Source of the DNA: Raphanus sativus
Taxonomy: Eukaryota; Streptophyta; Magnoliopsida; Brassicales; Brassicaceae
NCBI RefSeq assembly: GCF_000801105.2
Contig: NC_079514.1
Span: forward strand, 19,446,293-19,510,292
Reading direction: 5' to 3'
DNA length: 64,000 nt
Shown one piece after another: positions 1 to 11,168 of this stretch. The number at the start of each line of letters is the position of its first letter. The first letter of the stretch is position 1. Under the pieces are notes generated by a model. It was not told the origin of the DNA, made no database searches, and saw only the letters and a program-made list of their open reading frames with translations. The position numbers and the translations under genes were made by a program.

Positions 1-274
1 ACACTATAAGAGTAATTATTTTTTAGGTTGAAATCATAATTTCTCGACATGCTATTAGGATGGAAGTTGTGATTATTTGAAGTTGCATTTTTTACTAAAT
101 GTAAATGTTATATTGAATGCGAAAAATGTAGTAAAGCAAGGTTAATCAAAATACCAAATCATTAAAACTGAAAAATATAAAGATCATATTTGATAATCAA
201 AATTTAATAAGTTTTTTTACTGGTAAAGTTCTAGAACATATATATTTTGAAATAGAAAGAGTATTAGATTAGAT

Positions 275-470
275 TAGAGGTGGGTAAAAAACCTAAACCG
301 TACCAAACCGAACCGACCCAACCGAAGTTAAACCGACCTAAACCAAACCATTCTCTTTATATAACCCAATTGGTTCATGTTTTACTCAACCCGGATGGTT
401 TGGTTGGGTTTGAGTTTAAATCAAACCAAACTGTTAAACAAACCAAACCAAACCGAACCAAACCGATAAC

Positions 471-506
<36 letters not shown>

Positions 507-1063
507 CTTACTTATTGTAAATTTTAGTTAAAGTTTTGTTTTCCATTTTTTTAACTTCATATATTTTTAAAAAAATTCCAAATATGATTCAAATAATACT
601 ATTATATATATTCTCTAATCATAATACCTAAAGATTGTACTCAAAAGAAAACTTAAAAACTATAAGCATCTAAATCGTAGCCGTCTCGTTTCGTTCTTTT
701 CTAATATCCATTATCTAAAGATAAAATTATGTAACGAAGTTATTGCTTGGTATTTTTAGTTTTTGGATACATTATTTTTTGACTTTAATATATTTTTTAG
801 TTAACAAAGTTTATATTTTCACTTTATCTTTTATAGTTCGCATAACTAAATTATACCAAATCGAACTAAACCATAATAAAATAAACCGAACTAAATCAAA
901 ACCAACCAAATTAAATCTAAACCAAACCGAATTAAACCGAACCAAACTAAACTAAACTCAAACCGAATCCAAACCAAAGCACTTTGGTTTTAATTCGGTT
1001 GAGTTTTATAAAACCCAAATTAACCAAATCGAACCCGAAACTAAACCAATATGCCCACCCCTA
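275..1063. mobile_element. hAT-like non-autonomous DNA transposon, 8-bp target duplication
   Basis: The element begins TAGAGGTGGGT and ends GCCCACCCCTA, imperfect terminal inverted repeats of the TAGRGGTGGG type. It is flanked by an identical 8-bp duplication GATTAGAT at 267-274 and 1064-1071; 8 bp is the hAT hallmark. The interior is AT-rich, holds degenerate AACC/AACCG-type repeats near both ends (about 297-470 and 850-1050) and an (AT)n run at 474-502. No transposase is encoded, so it depends on another element. Short open frames inside are low-complexity artefacts. Confidence 0.85.
474..502. repeat. (AT)n microsatellite
   Basis: An uninterrupted run of alternating A and T lies inside the hAT-like element. 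Confidence 0.9.
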
Positions 1064-1071
1064 GATTAGAT

Positions 1072-2296
1072 GGTTAACTAACGCGGGTTATTAAATCTTT
1101 AAATATATTGCGATTTATTTTTGTGATCAATATTTTCTTTGTTTTGCTTGTGACCAACATTTTTCGTTTTTATGTTCAATAATATGTGAAAGTAGGCGTT
1201 TTTTTTTCTTCCCATATTTACAACCGCACAAATGTGGATCTGTTTCATTTTTGATTATATCTTTCTATCTCTATTGTATAGTTGCTTAAGTGTAAGGTTA
1301 TGTTCACCTTAGCAAATTTTATTATTCCTCTCGTGTTTTGATAAACAACGACATAACCACACATTCTCATAACTGCCTCTGTGCCCAGTAAAACCTTTAA
1401 AACACATCCAAAGCCAGTGAAATAACCAAAACAGGTGGCATTAACTTATTTTACCGTAAAGCTTAGAAGAGTTGGATCAAAACAGAAATTGAAGAGTCAA
1501 CGAAACTATCATAATCCAAAACGTATACGAAATCAGCAGAAGAACAAATAACAGGCTAAAGTCATTGAGTATCACTATAAATTTTGGATGCAAAATCTAC
1601 ACCGTGCAGGCTTACTGCCTTTTTTTTTTGTTTTTCAATCTTCAGCAGATCACATCTTGTTTACTTTCTTTGACCCTTTCTTCTTATCTTCCTCTTCCTC
1701 ACTATATTTGCTTTCATAATTCTCTTCATTCTCATTTTCTTCATCTTCCTCCTCCATGCCTTCTTCTGAAACCTCACCCCTTCAAATCACTGGTTATTTT
1801 CAAAACCTCAACCTTTAGCGATTTCTTTTGATCACAACTGATCCAATCATCTCTTAGGCTGAACTCATAAGCAAGTCAAATTAATAGTATCTTCTACAGG
1901 TTTTTAGCGTTTCCCCATTTCCCATCTTGATCAGCTTTTAACCTTCTCTAACTTCATTGTTCTTTGCCTCGACGATTGCTCCTAAACTTTTAATTGTCTA
2001 ACTAACATCACTTGAAGAAGTGAAGCTTCATCCATGAAACCAACCTTCTGAAAGAATCATACATTGATTGAATCCGCAAGAAAGGCCCATAAGCTTTTCT
2101 CTTTGTGGTAAGGAGAGTGAATAACGCCTAAGTGTCAATTGGAAAATTTTAGAGTGATCCAATCTTGAACTATCACCTTCTGTTTTGCACGGACTCCTAC
2201 TTTTAAAGAAGGTATCATTTGCGGAGGAGTTGAGGATGTTCTTCCAAGTGAAGCTTCACGTAAATAGTGAGATTACATTTGTTGACCAGAATTTAC
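1072..2296. other. AT-rich spacer with an acidic coding-like fragment on the minus strand
   Basis: No intact gene is seen. On the minus strand, about 1800 down to 1650, one frame is rich in Glu/Asp and then Lys, with runs such as EEEDEENENEEN and EEEEDKKKGSKK before a stop, which resembles the acidic tail of a nuclear or nucleolar protein. The adjoining upstream frame (LKVEVLKITSDLKG) is out of register with it. I cannot name the gene. The sequence downstream of the HDDC2-like pseudogene should hold that gene's last exon but does not. Confidence 0.4.
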
Positions 2297-3283
2297 CTGC
2301 AGTGGATTGGAAAAACTCATCTAAATCTTTACCTTGCTCTGTACAAAAACAAAAGAAATCGAGTTTAAGTTTTATCAATATTTGTCAAATCAGAAGGAGT
2401 TCTTCATGGGGCGGGGTCATTTACCTTGTTCATATTCCAAAGCTTGTAGTATTATCTCAAGCTTATCGAAATCTTTAACAACCTTGGCTTCTGGTGATTC
2501 GTTTGCTTCATATTCTCTCCACAGCTCAGCGATTTCTTCAGCTGCAATTATACATTTGTATCTATTTATGTAGTTTTTAGAACGGGAGAAGAGAACTGAC
2601 CTCTTTCTCCTCCACCCAAGAGTTTGCACATGTGTTGAAGTGCTTCACTTTCTTCTCTTCTTTAGATATCCCGCAAGTAGGTGTTATATCCCCTAAAATG
2701 GCTGCTCAACAACAATTATAGAATTTGAGATCACAAAAAAAAAGCGGCAATTAAATGTATAAGTGAAAGAAGTAACCTTCTGCAATGTCATGAACAATTG
2801 CCACTTTCCTACATCTGAAGGAAGAAAAAAACATTGGAAAGCTGAAAACAAAATAGTTTTTTTCTCAAAGAAATTGAAGGAACCAAAGAAAAGCTATAGC
2901 TTACTTGTCTCTGTTAACACCGGGAATATCTGTAGAAACTAACGCCATAAGACCCATCCGATACATGTGATCCGCTATTGATTCTGAATCCTTCAGTTCT
3001 CTTTTAACCCATCCAGCTCTTGGAGTTGTCTATTATCAAAACCAAAGACATATGAAACCTTCAAAGCAACCACATACATAGCTTGAAATCATTTCATTGA
3101 TCTTAAAAACAAACTTATGATTGGATCTTATGGGAAAACAATCGACGGTGAGGTTACAAATACCTTGAGGCGAGAGGAGAGGGAGAGAAAATCTATGGCG
3201 GAGGAAGCAGAAGGAGGAGGAGGGAGGGAGACGGAACCATCTCCGCTTCGATCCGGTTGAGAGAGTGGGGAGTCCTTTGCCAT
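2297..3283 (-). pseudogene. HDDC2-like HD-domain phosphohydrolase, frameshifted and lacking the last exon
   Basis: Six exons can be followed on the minus strand with GT-AG borders: 3164-3283 (start MAKDSPLSQP), 2905-3029, 2777-2814, 2601-2701, 2425-2541 and 2297-2338. They match the plant HD domain-containing protein 2 family (At1g26160/At2g23820 type), a metal-dependent HD phosphohydrolase; related enzymes hydrolyse 5'-deoxynucleotides. Visible signatures include RAGWVKR, ADHMYRMGLMAL, the metal-binding KVAIVHDIAEA and LWREYEANESPEAK. In exon 4, after GISKEEK, about 10 nt are missing compared with the family, so LQHMCKLLGGGER continues in another frame. The expected final exon, which follows the FFQSTAG stretch, is not found downstream. 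The reading frame therefore looks dead. An undetected alternative splice rescuing exon 4 is possible but would not supply the missing end. Confidence 0.8.
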
Positions 3284-4192
3284 GCAGTGATTCGCTCGGT
3301 TCGGGGATGAAGCTGCTGCGGCGGCAGAGCGATGGAAGATTTGGGGATGGGCGAGAGAATGTGATTTCGAGGACGGAGCACTTTCTAAATATTTACCTCA
3401 TGAAAGTGCTTCTCATACATAGATCTTAATTTAAAACATCATCGAACACAAACTGGACTTTTTTCAGGTAATCTCTGTCTGAACTCCACACCTGCCACCA
3501 CGTTTTGTGAATATGAGACAGATGGAAAGCAGAGAGTTTTGGAGATCGAGATCTCTCAGAAGTGAGATACATATGTGGGCGTGGCCGTTCAGTTCCAGAA
3601 ACGGATACGACTCTCGATCGTCGCCGTCTCAGCCGATCGAAGCGTCACGAAGAACACAAAACAACGCGGATTAGGGTTCGTGGAGAGCGAAGTTTTCCCT
3701 GGGCTGCAAAACAAAGCGCGAGTGAAAGCCCAAATAGAAGCCCATACGCAAGCAATAACTCGACACACATCGTTTAATTAATCCGACGTGGCGGACATAG
3801 AGAACATGAGTTTCCAGCGTGTCATCTGATGTGGCGCAAGGAGGAGAGAAAGAAGTGTATTATATATAAATAGATTTAGTGAAGAATGTTCTCTCACTCT
3901 CTTCTCCTTCTTCAAACCTTAAGTAGAGATCACAACTCACGATTATCTGCAAATGTCAACACTCCTAATTCACGATTCTCTGCACAACCCTAAACGGGAA
4001 GACTACTCAACCGGCGTCGTTTTACTTTGCTTAATTTTGAGAAGAAAATAATAAAACAGGAATACACGTCGGATTAAATCTACGGCCGAGAACTATTAAC
4101 GTGCATATAAAAAAAGCTACCCATCGTGGTGGGTCCTTGATATGGGACTTTAGACTTGATAGACTTTTTTTTTTTTCCTGTCAATCAATTCT
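3284..4192. other. Intergenic/promoter region between two divergent genes
   Basis: This spacer separates the minus-strand HDDC2-like pseudogene from the plus-strand transporter, so it probably holds both promoters. The stretch 3480-3780 is less AT-rich and has short open frames without recognisable domains. A TATA-like run lies near 3858-3875, followed by pyrimidine-rich sequence resembling a plant 5' UTR. Confidence 0.5.
3858..3875 (+). promoter_or_regulatory. Candidate TATA box for the transporter gene
   Basis: TATATATAAATAGA is a good plant TATA match, followed by CT-rich sequence typical of a 5' UTR. It lies about 320 bp before the transporter start codon. No transcript evidence is available, so this is only positional. 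Confidence 0.35.
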
Positions 4193-5968
4193 ATGGAAAT
4201 CAAATCTACCATGAGAGAGACAGTGGCTTGGAGGTACATTAACAGAGATGTTGTGCCATTTGCTGCCATGATAGCAGTGGAGTGCGTCACCGTTGGATCG
4301 ACCACACTGTACAAAGCTGCGGCTTCGAGAGGATTGAGTTTCTATGTCTTCGTGTTCTACTCTTACGTTGTTTCGACGCTTGTCCTTCTTCCTCTTTCCC
4401 TCATCTTCGGAAGGTACTTGATCTCCTCACCTACTCTTTCTTTATCACCAGTTCAATTAAAACCTTATGTTACATTACATGTGCAGGTCAACAAGGTTAC
4501 CTTCAGCCAAATCTCCCGTCTTCTTTAAGATTTTCTTGCTTGCGGTTCTCGGTTTCATGTCGATGATAGCTGGCTGTAAAGGAGTAGAGTATAGTTCTCC
4601 TACTCTTGCCTCTGCTATCAGCACCCTCACGCCAGCCTTTACATTCACCCTCGCCATTGTTTTCAGGTTCTGACACTTCTTAACAGTAACAAAAGCTCAA
4701 GTCATTACATCTTATGGTAACAAAAGCACAATCGTACCAACGGTGCGTTGGGCTAGTGGTTTAGTGCTTGGAGTAGGTTCCATTACACCCCTAGTTCGAT
4801 TCCCGTTGGGAGGTATGCTTTACGCCATGTTATCGGTATTAGCGCCGGCTGGTCCCGGGCCTGTGGGGACTTGGCCCAGACATCTCCTAGTTTACAAAAA
4901 AAGAAAAAAAAAGCACAATCTTGTAGTTGAATTATATAAAATAAATCTGATTATTTGGTTCTGTTTCTTTGTAAAGGATGGAACGAGTAAGGTTAACGAG
5001 CTCTGCGAGTCAGGCTAAAATCATTGGCACGGTGGTCTCTATGTCTGGTGCACTGGTTGTTGTTCTTTATAAAGGACCTAAACTTCTAGCTCCCTCGCAT
5101 TACCACAATTTGACTTTATCTCAGTCAAGCTGGATACTTGGAGGCATATTACTCGCTGCACAGTATTTGCTTATTTCAGTTTGGTTGATTATTCAGGTAC
5201 AGAAACACAGTTCATGAAACTAATACTTGTTGGTGACACATGGCTAAAACTCTGTCGCTCATTTCAGACTAGGATCATGGAGGTGTACTCTCAAGAGATA
5301 ACAGTAGTCTTCCTGTACAGCTTATGCGGAACATTAATCTCAGCACCTGTGTGCATGTTTGCTGAAAAGGACTTGACTTCCTTTCTGCTTAAACCTGATG
5401 TCTCCCTTGTTTCAATTATGTACACGGTGAGAATTCTTACCTTGTATCTTTGCTTCAACTAGTGACTTTGTTAAAAAAAAAGTTCTGCATTTTTAGGGTG
5501 CCTTGGTTTCATCATTGGGCACAGTTATACACACGTGGGGTCTGCATTTGAAGGGTCCAGTCTACATATCCTTGTTCAAGCCCTTGTCTATTGTCATTGC
5601 GGTTGGAATGTCTGCTATATTCCTTGGTGATTCACTTCACCTTGGAAGGTACCATTGTCTTTCACCTTCTTCCTTCATAACACCATTCAGAGATTTGATC
5701 TAGATTTAGAAATAATCATAACATCCAACTCTAGGTAATTGAAATAGTTGTTTGGAGATCCATGGAATCAGATCTAAGAGAGTTGTATATATATATATAT
5801 ATGTGTGTGTGTGTTGTGTGCAGTGTCATCGGATCAGTGGTTTTGAGCTTGGGATTCTACACGGTGGTTTGGGGCAAAGCAAGAGAGGATGCATCCAAAC
5901 CTGTGACTGGTTCTGAAATTAATTCACCTTTGCTTCTTGCACACACCGTAGAATATGAAGAAGCCTAA
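4193..5968 (+). CDS. WAT1-related (UMAMIT/EamA, nodulin MtN21-like) transporter
   Basis: Six exons with GT-AG borders and consistent phases give 358 residues: 4193-4413, 4487-4666, 4977-5196, 5268-5426, 5497-5648 and 5824-5968. This is the usual length for the family. Two EamA halves with about ten hydrophobic helices are visible: the first half contains [20 protein letters not shown] and [20 protein letters not shown], the second [20 protein letters not shown], which resembles the At3g28050/At5g40240 subgroup. Members are membrane carriers for amino acids, auxin or related small molecules; the substrate here cannot be read from sequence. The first Met is chosen because [13 protein letters not shown] precedes the first helix. 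Intron 2 carries a SINE, which does not disturb the splice sites. No disabling change is seen. Confidence 0.88.
4734..4908 (+). mobile_element. tRNA-derived SINE inside intron 2 of the transporter gene
   Basis: A 175-bp insertion is flanked by an identical 12-bp duplication AAAAGCACAATC (4722-4733 and 4909-4920). It carries a pol III A-box-like TGGGCTAGTGG near its start, a B-box-like AGTTCGATTCCC around 4794, and ends in an A-rich tail. These are the features of a tRNA-derived SINE in the sense orientation. It differs from the SINE at 30115-30261. Confidence 0.88.
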
Positions 5969-7456
5969 TTATCATTAAGGATGTGACTGATGCAAATGGA
6001 ATCCTTTTATGTAAAGATGTGACTTTAGCAAAAATGGCCTTCAATGCAATCATATACTGTGATTTTAACCTGCTTCAGAGTTCAGATAATGACCTTGTCT
6101 TAGCTCAGATGTTATTAACTGTGGTTTTTTAACTCAACATGAGCAAGAAAAGTAAATGGTGAATGATAACTGTAGTCATTTTTAATAGCAATAGAAAAAG
6201 ATCTATTAACTAAGAAGCCTATAATATTTAACATTCTAATAGGTGGATCAAATCTACGCTTGAGGAATTGAAGATCAATGATGACTTAGGTTAGTTATTA
6301 CTATTGATGAGGATTGCAGAATTTGGGGTTTATTTCTGAGAATTGTGAGGATGATGCCGATGGAAAAGAGCTATAAGTCTTCGTCATTAATTGGTCATGC
6401 TCAAGGTGGGTACAGAAAGGCTGTTTCTATATTCCCTATTGATAATAATGACCTTTTAGCAGTTATCTTGGTGGAGTTAACCACCAGCACCATGGTTGCT
6501 TCTAAACTTAGAGAGTTGAGAGTTTCTGAGATATCAAATCTATCGTGAGAGAGGCAAGGACATTCATCATGAACCAGACCTAAATGAACCAGAGATGAAA
6601 GAAATGCTTGATCAACCAATATTCTAGTACCAATTGTGTTCAAAAGACTCATGACCAAACAAAGAACTAAGGTTCATCATAAGCTTAATGAGAGCATGAG
6701 ATTTGCATTTGATCATGGATAAGCTGCTGAACCAAATAACAACACAAGCTGTCTAGATAATGATGGACCAACCGAGAGGACTAATTTATCAAGAGAAGAC
6801 TTATGGCCATTCATTATGGATCAACTCCACAGGAATTTGCTAGTCATCAGCATAAAAGATCAGCCCATTTAGTAAGAGTACAAGAGTCAATCAAACAGAC
6901 CAAAGGCAAACAAGGTAAGCATTTGAATTAAGGATTTCTCTAACGGTGTGATTGTTTGTTTGCAGCTCTTATTTCCTTTTCTTTTCTTTAAGTATTTCCG
7001 AGTTAACAACTTATTAGGATTTTCATTTCTGTCTTAAAACTATGTATTATTTGCTTCAACGTCCCTGGAAAGTCAACATCTGTATAACTTCTACATAAAT
7101 CTCCTATAAGCATGTATTAGTTATGCAATCAATAAACATAAACTTTGTCTTCCGAACAGACCCAGACAAACCCAAACCAACTTGAACCAAATCAAATTAT
7201 ATGTTCCAGTCATTTAGTTAGAGGTTTTATCAACTCAATTGGTTTAGTTTTGTTCGGTTCAAACCAAAAATCGATTAAAAATATTATAAATTATATTTTT
7301 TAAAAATTATCAACTCGACTGAACAGAATAAATACAAATAAAACCGAACATAAATATTATAAAAACAAAAAAAAATATTATAAATTATATTTTTGTAATC
7401 AAATTAAAAGAAAACTAAATATTGATTTGAACTGAACAAATACAAACAAAAAAGTA
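5969..7456. other. Intergenic, AT-rich, with AACC-type repeats at the end
   Basis: No supported gene. Open frames around 6345-6660 on both strands have no recognisable domain. From about 7160 the sequence turns into degenerate AACCAAA/AACCGAA repeats, which resume after the MITE at 7955-8126; no terminal repeats or target duplication were found for this block. Confidence 0.5.
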
Positions 7457-7954
7457 ATTCTTGGGTTCACCAACCAATGAGAATTGGTTATTTCATAAGC
7501 AGATTTTTTTCAAAAAAGAAAATAGAATATTTAGAATTTGTTTTTTAAAATAAAAGGATAAAAATAAATAAAAAATAGTAGTAGCTGCAAAAAAAGTTAA
7601 CATTATTAAAGTTGTTCATACTAAACCCTAAACTCTAAACACTAAACCATAAATTCTTAGATAAACCCGAAATTCTTGGATAAACTCTAAACCCTTACCC
7701 AAGGGTTTAGGATTTACCCAGGGGTTTAGGGTTTACCTAGGGATTTAGTGTTTAGGGTTTAGTATTTAGTATTTAGAGTTTAGGATTTAGTATGAACGGT
7801 TTTAACAATATTAAAAAAAAATTACAGCTACTACTATTTTTTATTTACTTTTTATCTTTTTGTTTAAATTTTTTTTTTTAAATATTCTATTTTTTTTTTT
7901 GAAAAAATCTGCATATGAAATAACCAATTTTCATTGGTTGGTGAACCCAAGAAT
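7457..7954. mobile_element. Fold-back MITE with telomere-like core (copy 1)
   Basis: Very long terminal inverted repeats (roughly 230 bp per arm) begin ATTCTTGGGTTCACC and end GGTGAACCCAAGAAT. The arms pair through GTAGTAGCTGCAA-type sequence. The centre (about 7620-7790) contains degenerate telomere-like CCCTAAA/TTTAGGG motifs that are themselves inverted. No convincing target duplication was found. A diverged relative lies at 18236-19040. Confidence 0.75.
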
Positions 7955-8131
7955 ATCTCCAAACAAAACCGAATTAAATCATACTGAACATAAACTAAAT
8001 CAAATTAAACTCAAAAGAAACTAAATCAAATACAAACCAAACTAACTAATTTCAGTTACAATTTTTTAGACCCAAATAAACCAAACTGAATCAAACTGAA
8101 CTGAACCCACATTTAAATCAAAATACCTATG

Positions 8132-10430
8132 TGATGCGGCCATCAAACCAATGGTTGAACCAGAGGTCAACCAAGCAGTCCAAACCGGCCACTTTGGAGG
8201 TACCAGCGACATAGGTCCAGTCCACGGCGTATATCTCGACAAACAAAAGGAGTTTTGGAGTGAAACAAATTTTAATGGACTCTACACTCAAGAAGGAGTC
8301 CAGCCCAATTGGAATTTCCAGAAAAGCTTACCGGACCAAGGAGTTATGGATTTTACAAACAGGAGGTTCTCCAGCCCATCCAATTGCGAGTATCAGACTT
8401 TAGAAGATGATTTCAGCCCAACCATGAAGCGGCCCTTTCCAGAATCAATCATGAGTTTCAAGAGGGAATTATTATCTATCCAGAGAGTCCAGAATCAGGC
8501 GAATTGGTTCAGGGAATACCAAGATAAAATCAATTTCCCAAAACCGATCAAACCGACATTATTTTGGGAAAGTTGCCAACCAATTCAATTTGGTCCGACC
8601 CAAACCTTTCTATGGAAGCCAGGAGACACTCTAAACCAACCAGAAGACAAGGAAGACGTCCTTAGCTGCACCAGCACCCAGGAGATCAGGAGGATCATCA
8701 CTTGCACCAACATTCCATATTTGGCAGCTTTGACACCACAAGCCTTAAATGAGTTTCTTCTTGAAATCTTTCAAGACCAACGGCCATATCTATCTTATTA
8801 AAGTAGAAGTACTTTAAGCTTTTGTTTGGTAACATGGATAGGAGTTTTTTAAAAAAAAAAATTTTGTTTGGTAACAAAGATAGTAGAGAATTTTGTCTTT
8901 TCCTTATTTAAATGATAGATTTAAGTATTTAATGTATTTTCCTAATTTAAATAATAGATTTCTTTAATAGAATGAATCTTAACCAAAATAAATTTCCTAA
9001 TAGATTTTTTTGTTAACTTTTAATATTTTCAATATTTATTAATAAAAATAATAAAATAAAAATCACACATCAAAATCAATTTATATATCATATAAATAAA
9101 ATATAAAAAAATTTATTTATAATTGTTAGTAAAACACTTTTATAATATAAGTCCAATTAGTTATAAATATTAGATTTTTATATGATACACTGTGATATAA
9201 TAGACAATTAAAATCACATAATATAATTATTTAAAGTAATATATAAAATTTTGTTTTAAAATGTTATACTAACAATTATGTAATACATATTAATTTACAC
9301 ATATATATATATATATAGATATTATCATTAGAACAAAGAAAAAAATTGAAGTGAAAGCAAATATTTATACGGTCACGGGTCAAACTATAGAAATAAACAA
9401 CAATGGCGTAAGATTTTTTTTTAACAAATATGTTTATATATTATATGTATTTATAAATTATTTTTTTTTATTAAGACTGCTAAGATTTTGGAATTGGAAA
9501 AAATTATGACCCAACTCTATATTATTTTAATTAAGAATTTAAAATTTATATCAAAATATTTTTTTAAACTTTTAATTTTTTTTATAACTACAAATGTTAA
9601 ATTTCAATCTAAATTTATGTTTAAATATTACAAATATATCATTTATAAATAAAAACTAAAAACATAAAATGAATACCCGCCCGGTTGGGCGGGTCAATAT
9701 CTAGTTACTCATTAAGGACACTCAGAGACACATCAGGAAGACTTCAAGATCATGGCCACGTCCAGAAGCTATCAAGATACAAGTCCTTACAAGTTTCCCA
9801 TTTGGAAGAAGGCATAAATCAAGCTAAAGGAAGATTACATGGAACCATCAAAGCCTTTGCTTCCAAGACTTTTATTTCAATTTTTATTTCTTTCCTTTTA
9901 TCATTTTATGACTGTTAGAGTCTGTCTTGGTCGAGCCTATAAAGCTCTAGTCTTTGTTTCATTGTAAGGCACCCATCTTTGAAAGTAATATGAATTATTC
10001 AGTTTTCTAGTTTTCTTAAAACTATTGTTTGAAGTCTTTAGAGTTTGTGAGAAGCAGCTCCAGAGCACCTTGACTTATCAAGACTCCTTTCCATAGTGTC
10101 TTGTGGCGTCCTCAATCCACCCATCCTTCCATCCCATTCATTTGCCAAGCTTGAGAGAGTTACACAACCAGCAAGCAAAGCACCATCTCAATCTACTTCA
10201 ATCATCAACTGATTAGGCTGAGAGTGATACACATCCAGCAGCCTAATTCCATCATATCCTTTGCTTATTTATCTTATTTAGTTCATCATAGAATCAGCAT
10301 CTCATTCATATTTCATTTGTTTCTGTTTTGCTTTATAAAAACTATAAAAACTCATAAAAATCTATCTTCTTTGTTTTCAGGTTGAACCTCAGTTCATCAA
10401 TTCATATGGTCTGATTTCCAGGCTGTATCA
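8132..10430 (+). repeat. 5' LTR, interrupted by a Helitron
   Basis: Removing the 916-bp Helitron (8789-9704) leaves exactly 1383 bp, the length of the 3' LTR. A frame from 8151 encodes the same peptide as the end of the gag-like frame and remains open into the Helitron (8801). Confidence 0.92.
8789..9704 (+). mobile_element. Non-autonomous Helitron inserted in the 5' LTR
   Basis: Starts TCTATCTTATTAAAGTAGAA and ends in a GC hairpin CCCGCCCGGTTGGGCGGG followed by TCAATATCTAG, with the canonical CTAG end. It sits exactly between A8788 and T9705, which are adjacent in the uninterrupted 3' LTR. Near the 5' end the phrase TTTTGTTTGGTAACA occurs twice. No Rep/helicase is encoded. Confidence 0.93.
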
Positions 10431-10444
10431 TTTGGTATCAGAGC

Positions 10445-11168
10445 TCAAGCTCCTGACTAAGGTGATATCTATCCTTGCATTTCATATTTGCTTGCATTTG
10501 TTTTGTCTTTATAAATCAAAAAGCCATAAAAAAAAAACAGTTTCTGCATTTTGTTCTTGTTGCATTCAAAAAAAAAAATTATAAAAAAGAGGAAGACAAG
10601 TTTATTTTAGTGTAGATCATCTAGGATTCAAATTTTTTTTCATTAGCTTGTTTGCATTCATTGCCCAGCTCCCCTTGCCATTTTTAGATTTTGTGCATTC
10701 ATTTCAAAAAAATAAAAATCTGCATTTTTGCATTATTTGATTCTTGCATTGCAAAGTTAAAAAAAAAAAAGGCATATCATTTTAATTTCGTACATATCAT
10801 ATTTGATTCATCATTTTGATATTTGCATTTATAAAAAAAAAAGTGTTTGCATTTATTTGTTTTCCATTTGAAAAAGTCAAAAAAATCTGCATTTTAAGTT
10901 GTTTCCATATCTTCTTGCATTGAATATAAAATCTGAAAATTCAAAAAAATCATCCTTGTTATTGTTTCTTATCATATTTGTCTCTCCATTTCGTGCTTGC
11001 ATCAGAAAAGAAAAATAAAAAGTTTTTATTGCATAATTTATTTCATATCGGTTCATAATTGCTTATTTCTCGGTTTAGTTTAAATTGCATTCTTGCATTT
11101 GATTCATTTTGGTTCAACCAGAACTTCCCTATTCTTCACTTGATCTTTGAGAGTGTTTTCAGGAAGCC
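10445..11168 (+). other. 5' leader of the gag-only retrotransposon
   Basis: Non-coding leader between the primer-binding site and the gag start. It is T- and A-rich with many recurring TTGCATTT and CATTTG words separated by A-runs, giving it a loosely repetitive look. No gene is seen. Confidence 0.6.

Noticed and set aside
280..531. Pro/Lys/Asn-rich small frame
   Set aside because: Low-complexity translation of AACC repeats inside a hAT-like element, starting at a non-ATG codon.
3193..3381. Alternative minus-strand small gene
   Set aside because: Out of frame with the HDDC2-like exon 1, whose MAKDSPL start and splice donor fit the family.
4734..4908. Functional tRNA gene
   Set aside because: A/B boxes are present, but the 12-bp duplication, longer body and A-rich tail mark a SINE.
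6345..6658. Overlapping open frames on both strands downstream of the transporter
   Set aside because: Short, mutually antisense, no recognisable motif or splice support; kept only as unassigned spacer.
7620..7790. Interstitial telomere array
   Set aside because: Units are degenerate and inverted about a centre within a MITE; not a tandem telomeric tract.
8151..8801. Independent 216-residue host gene
   Set aside because: It is the LTR-encoded end of the gag-like frame, duplicated in the 5' LTR and running into a Helitron.
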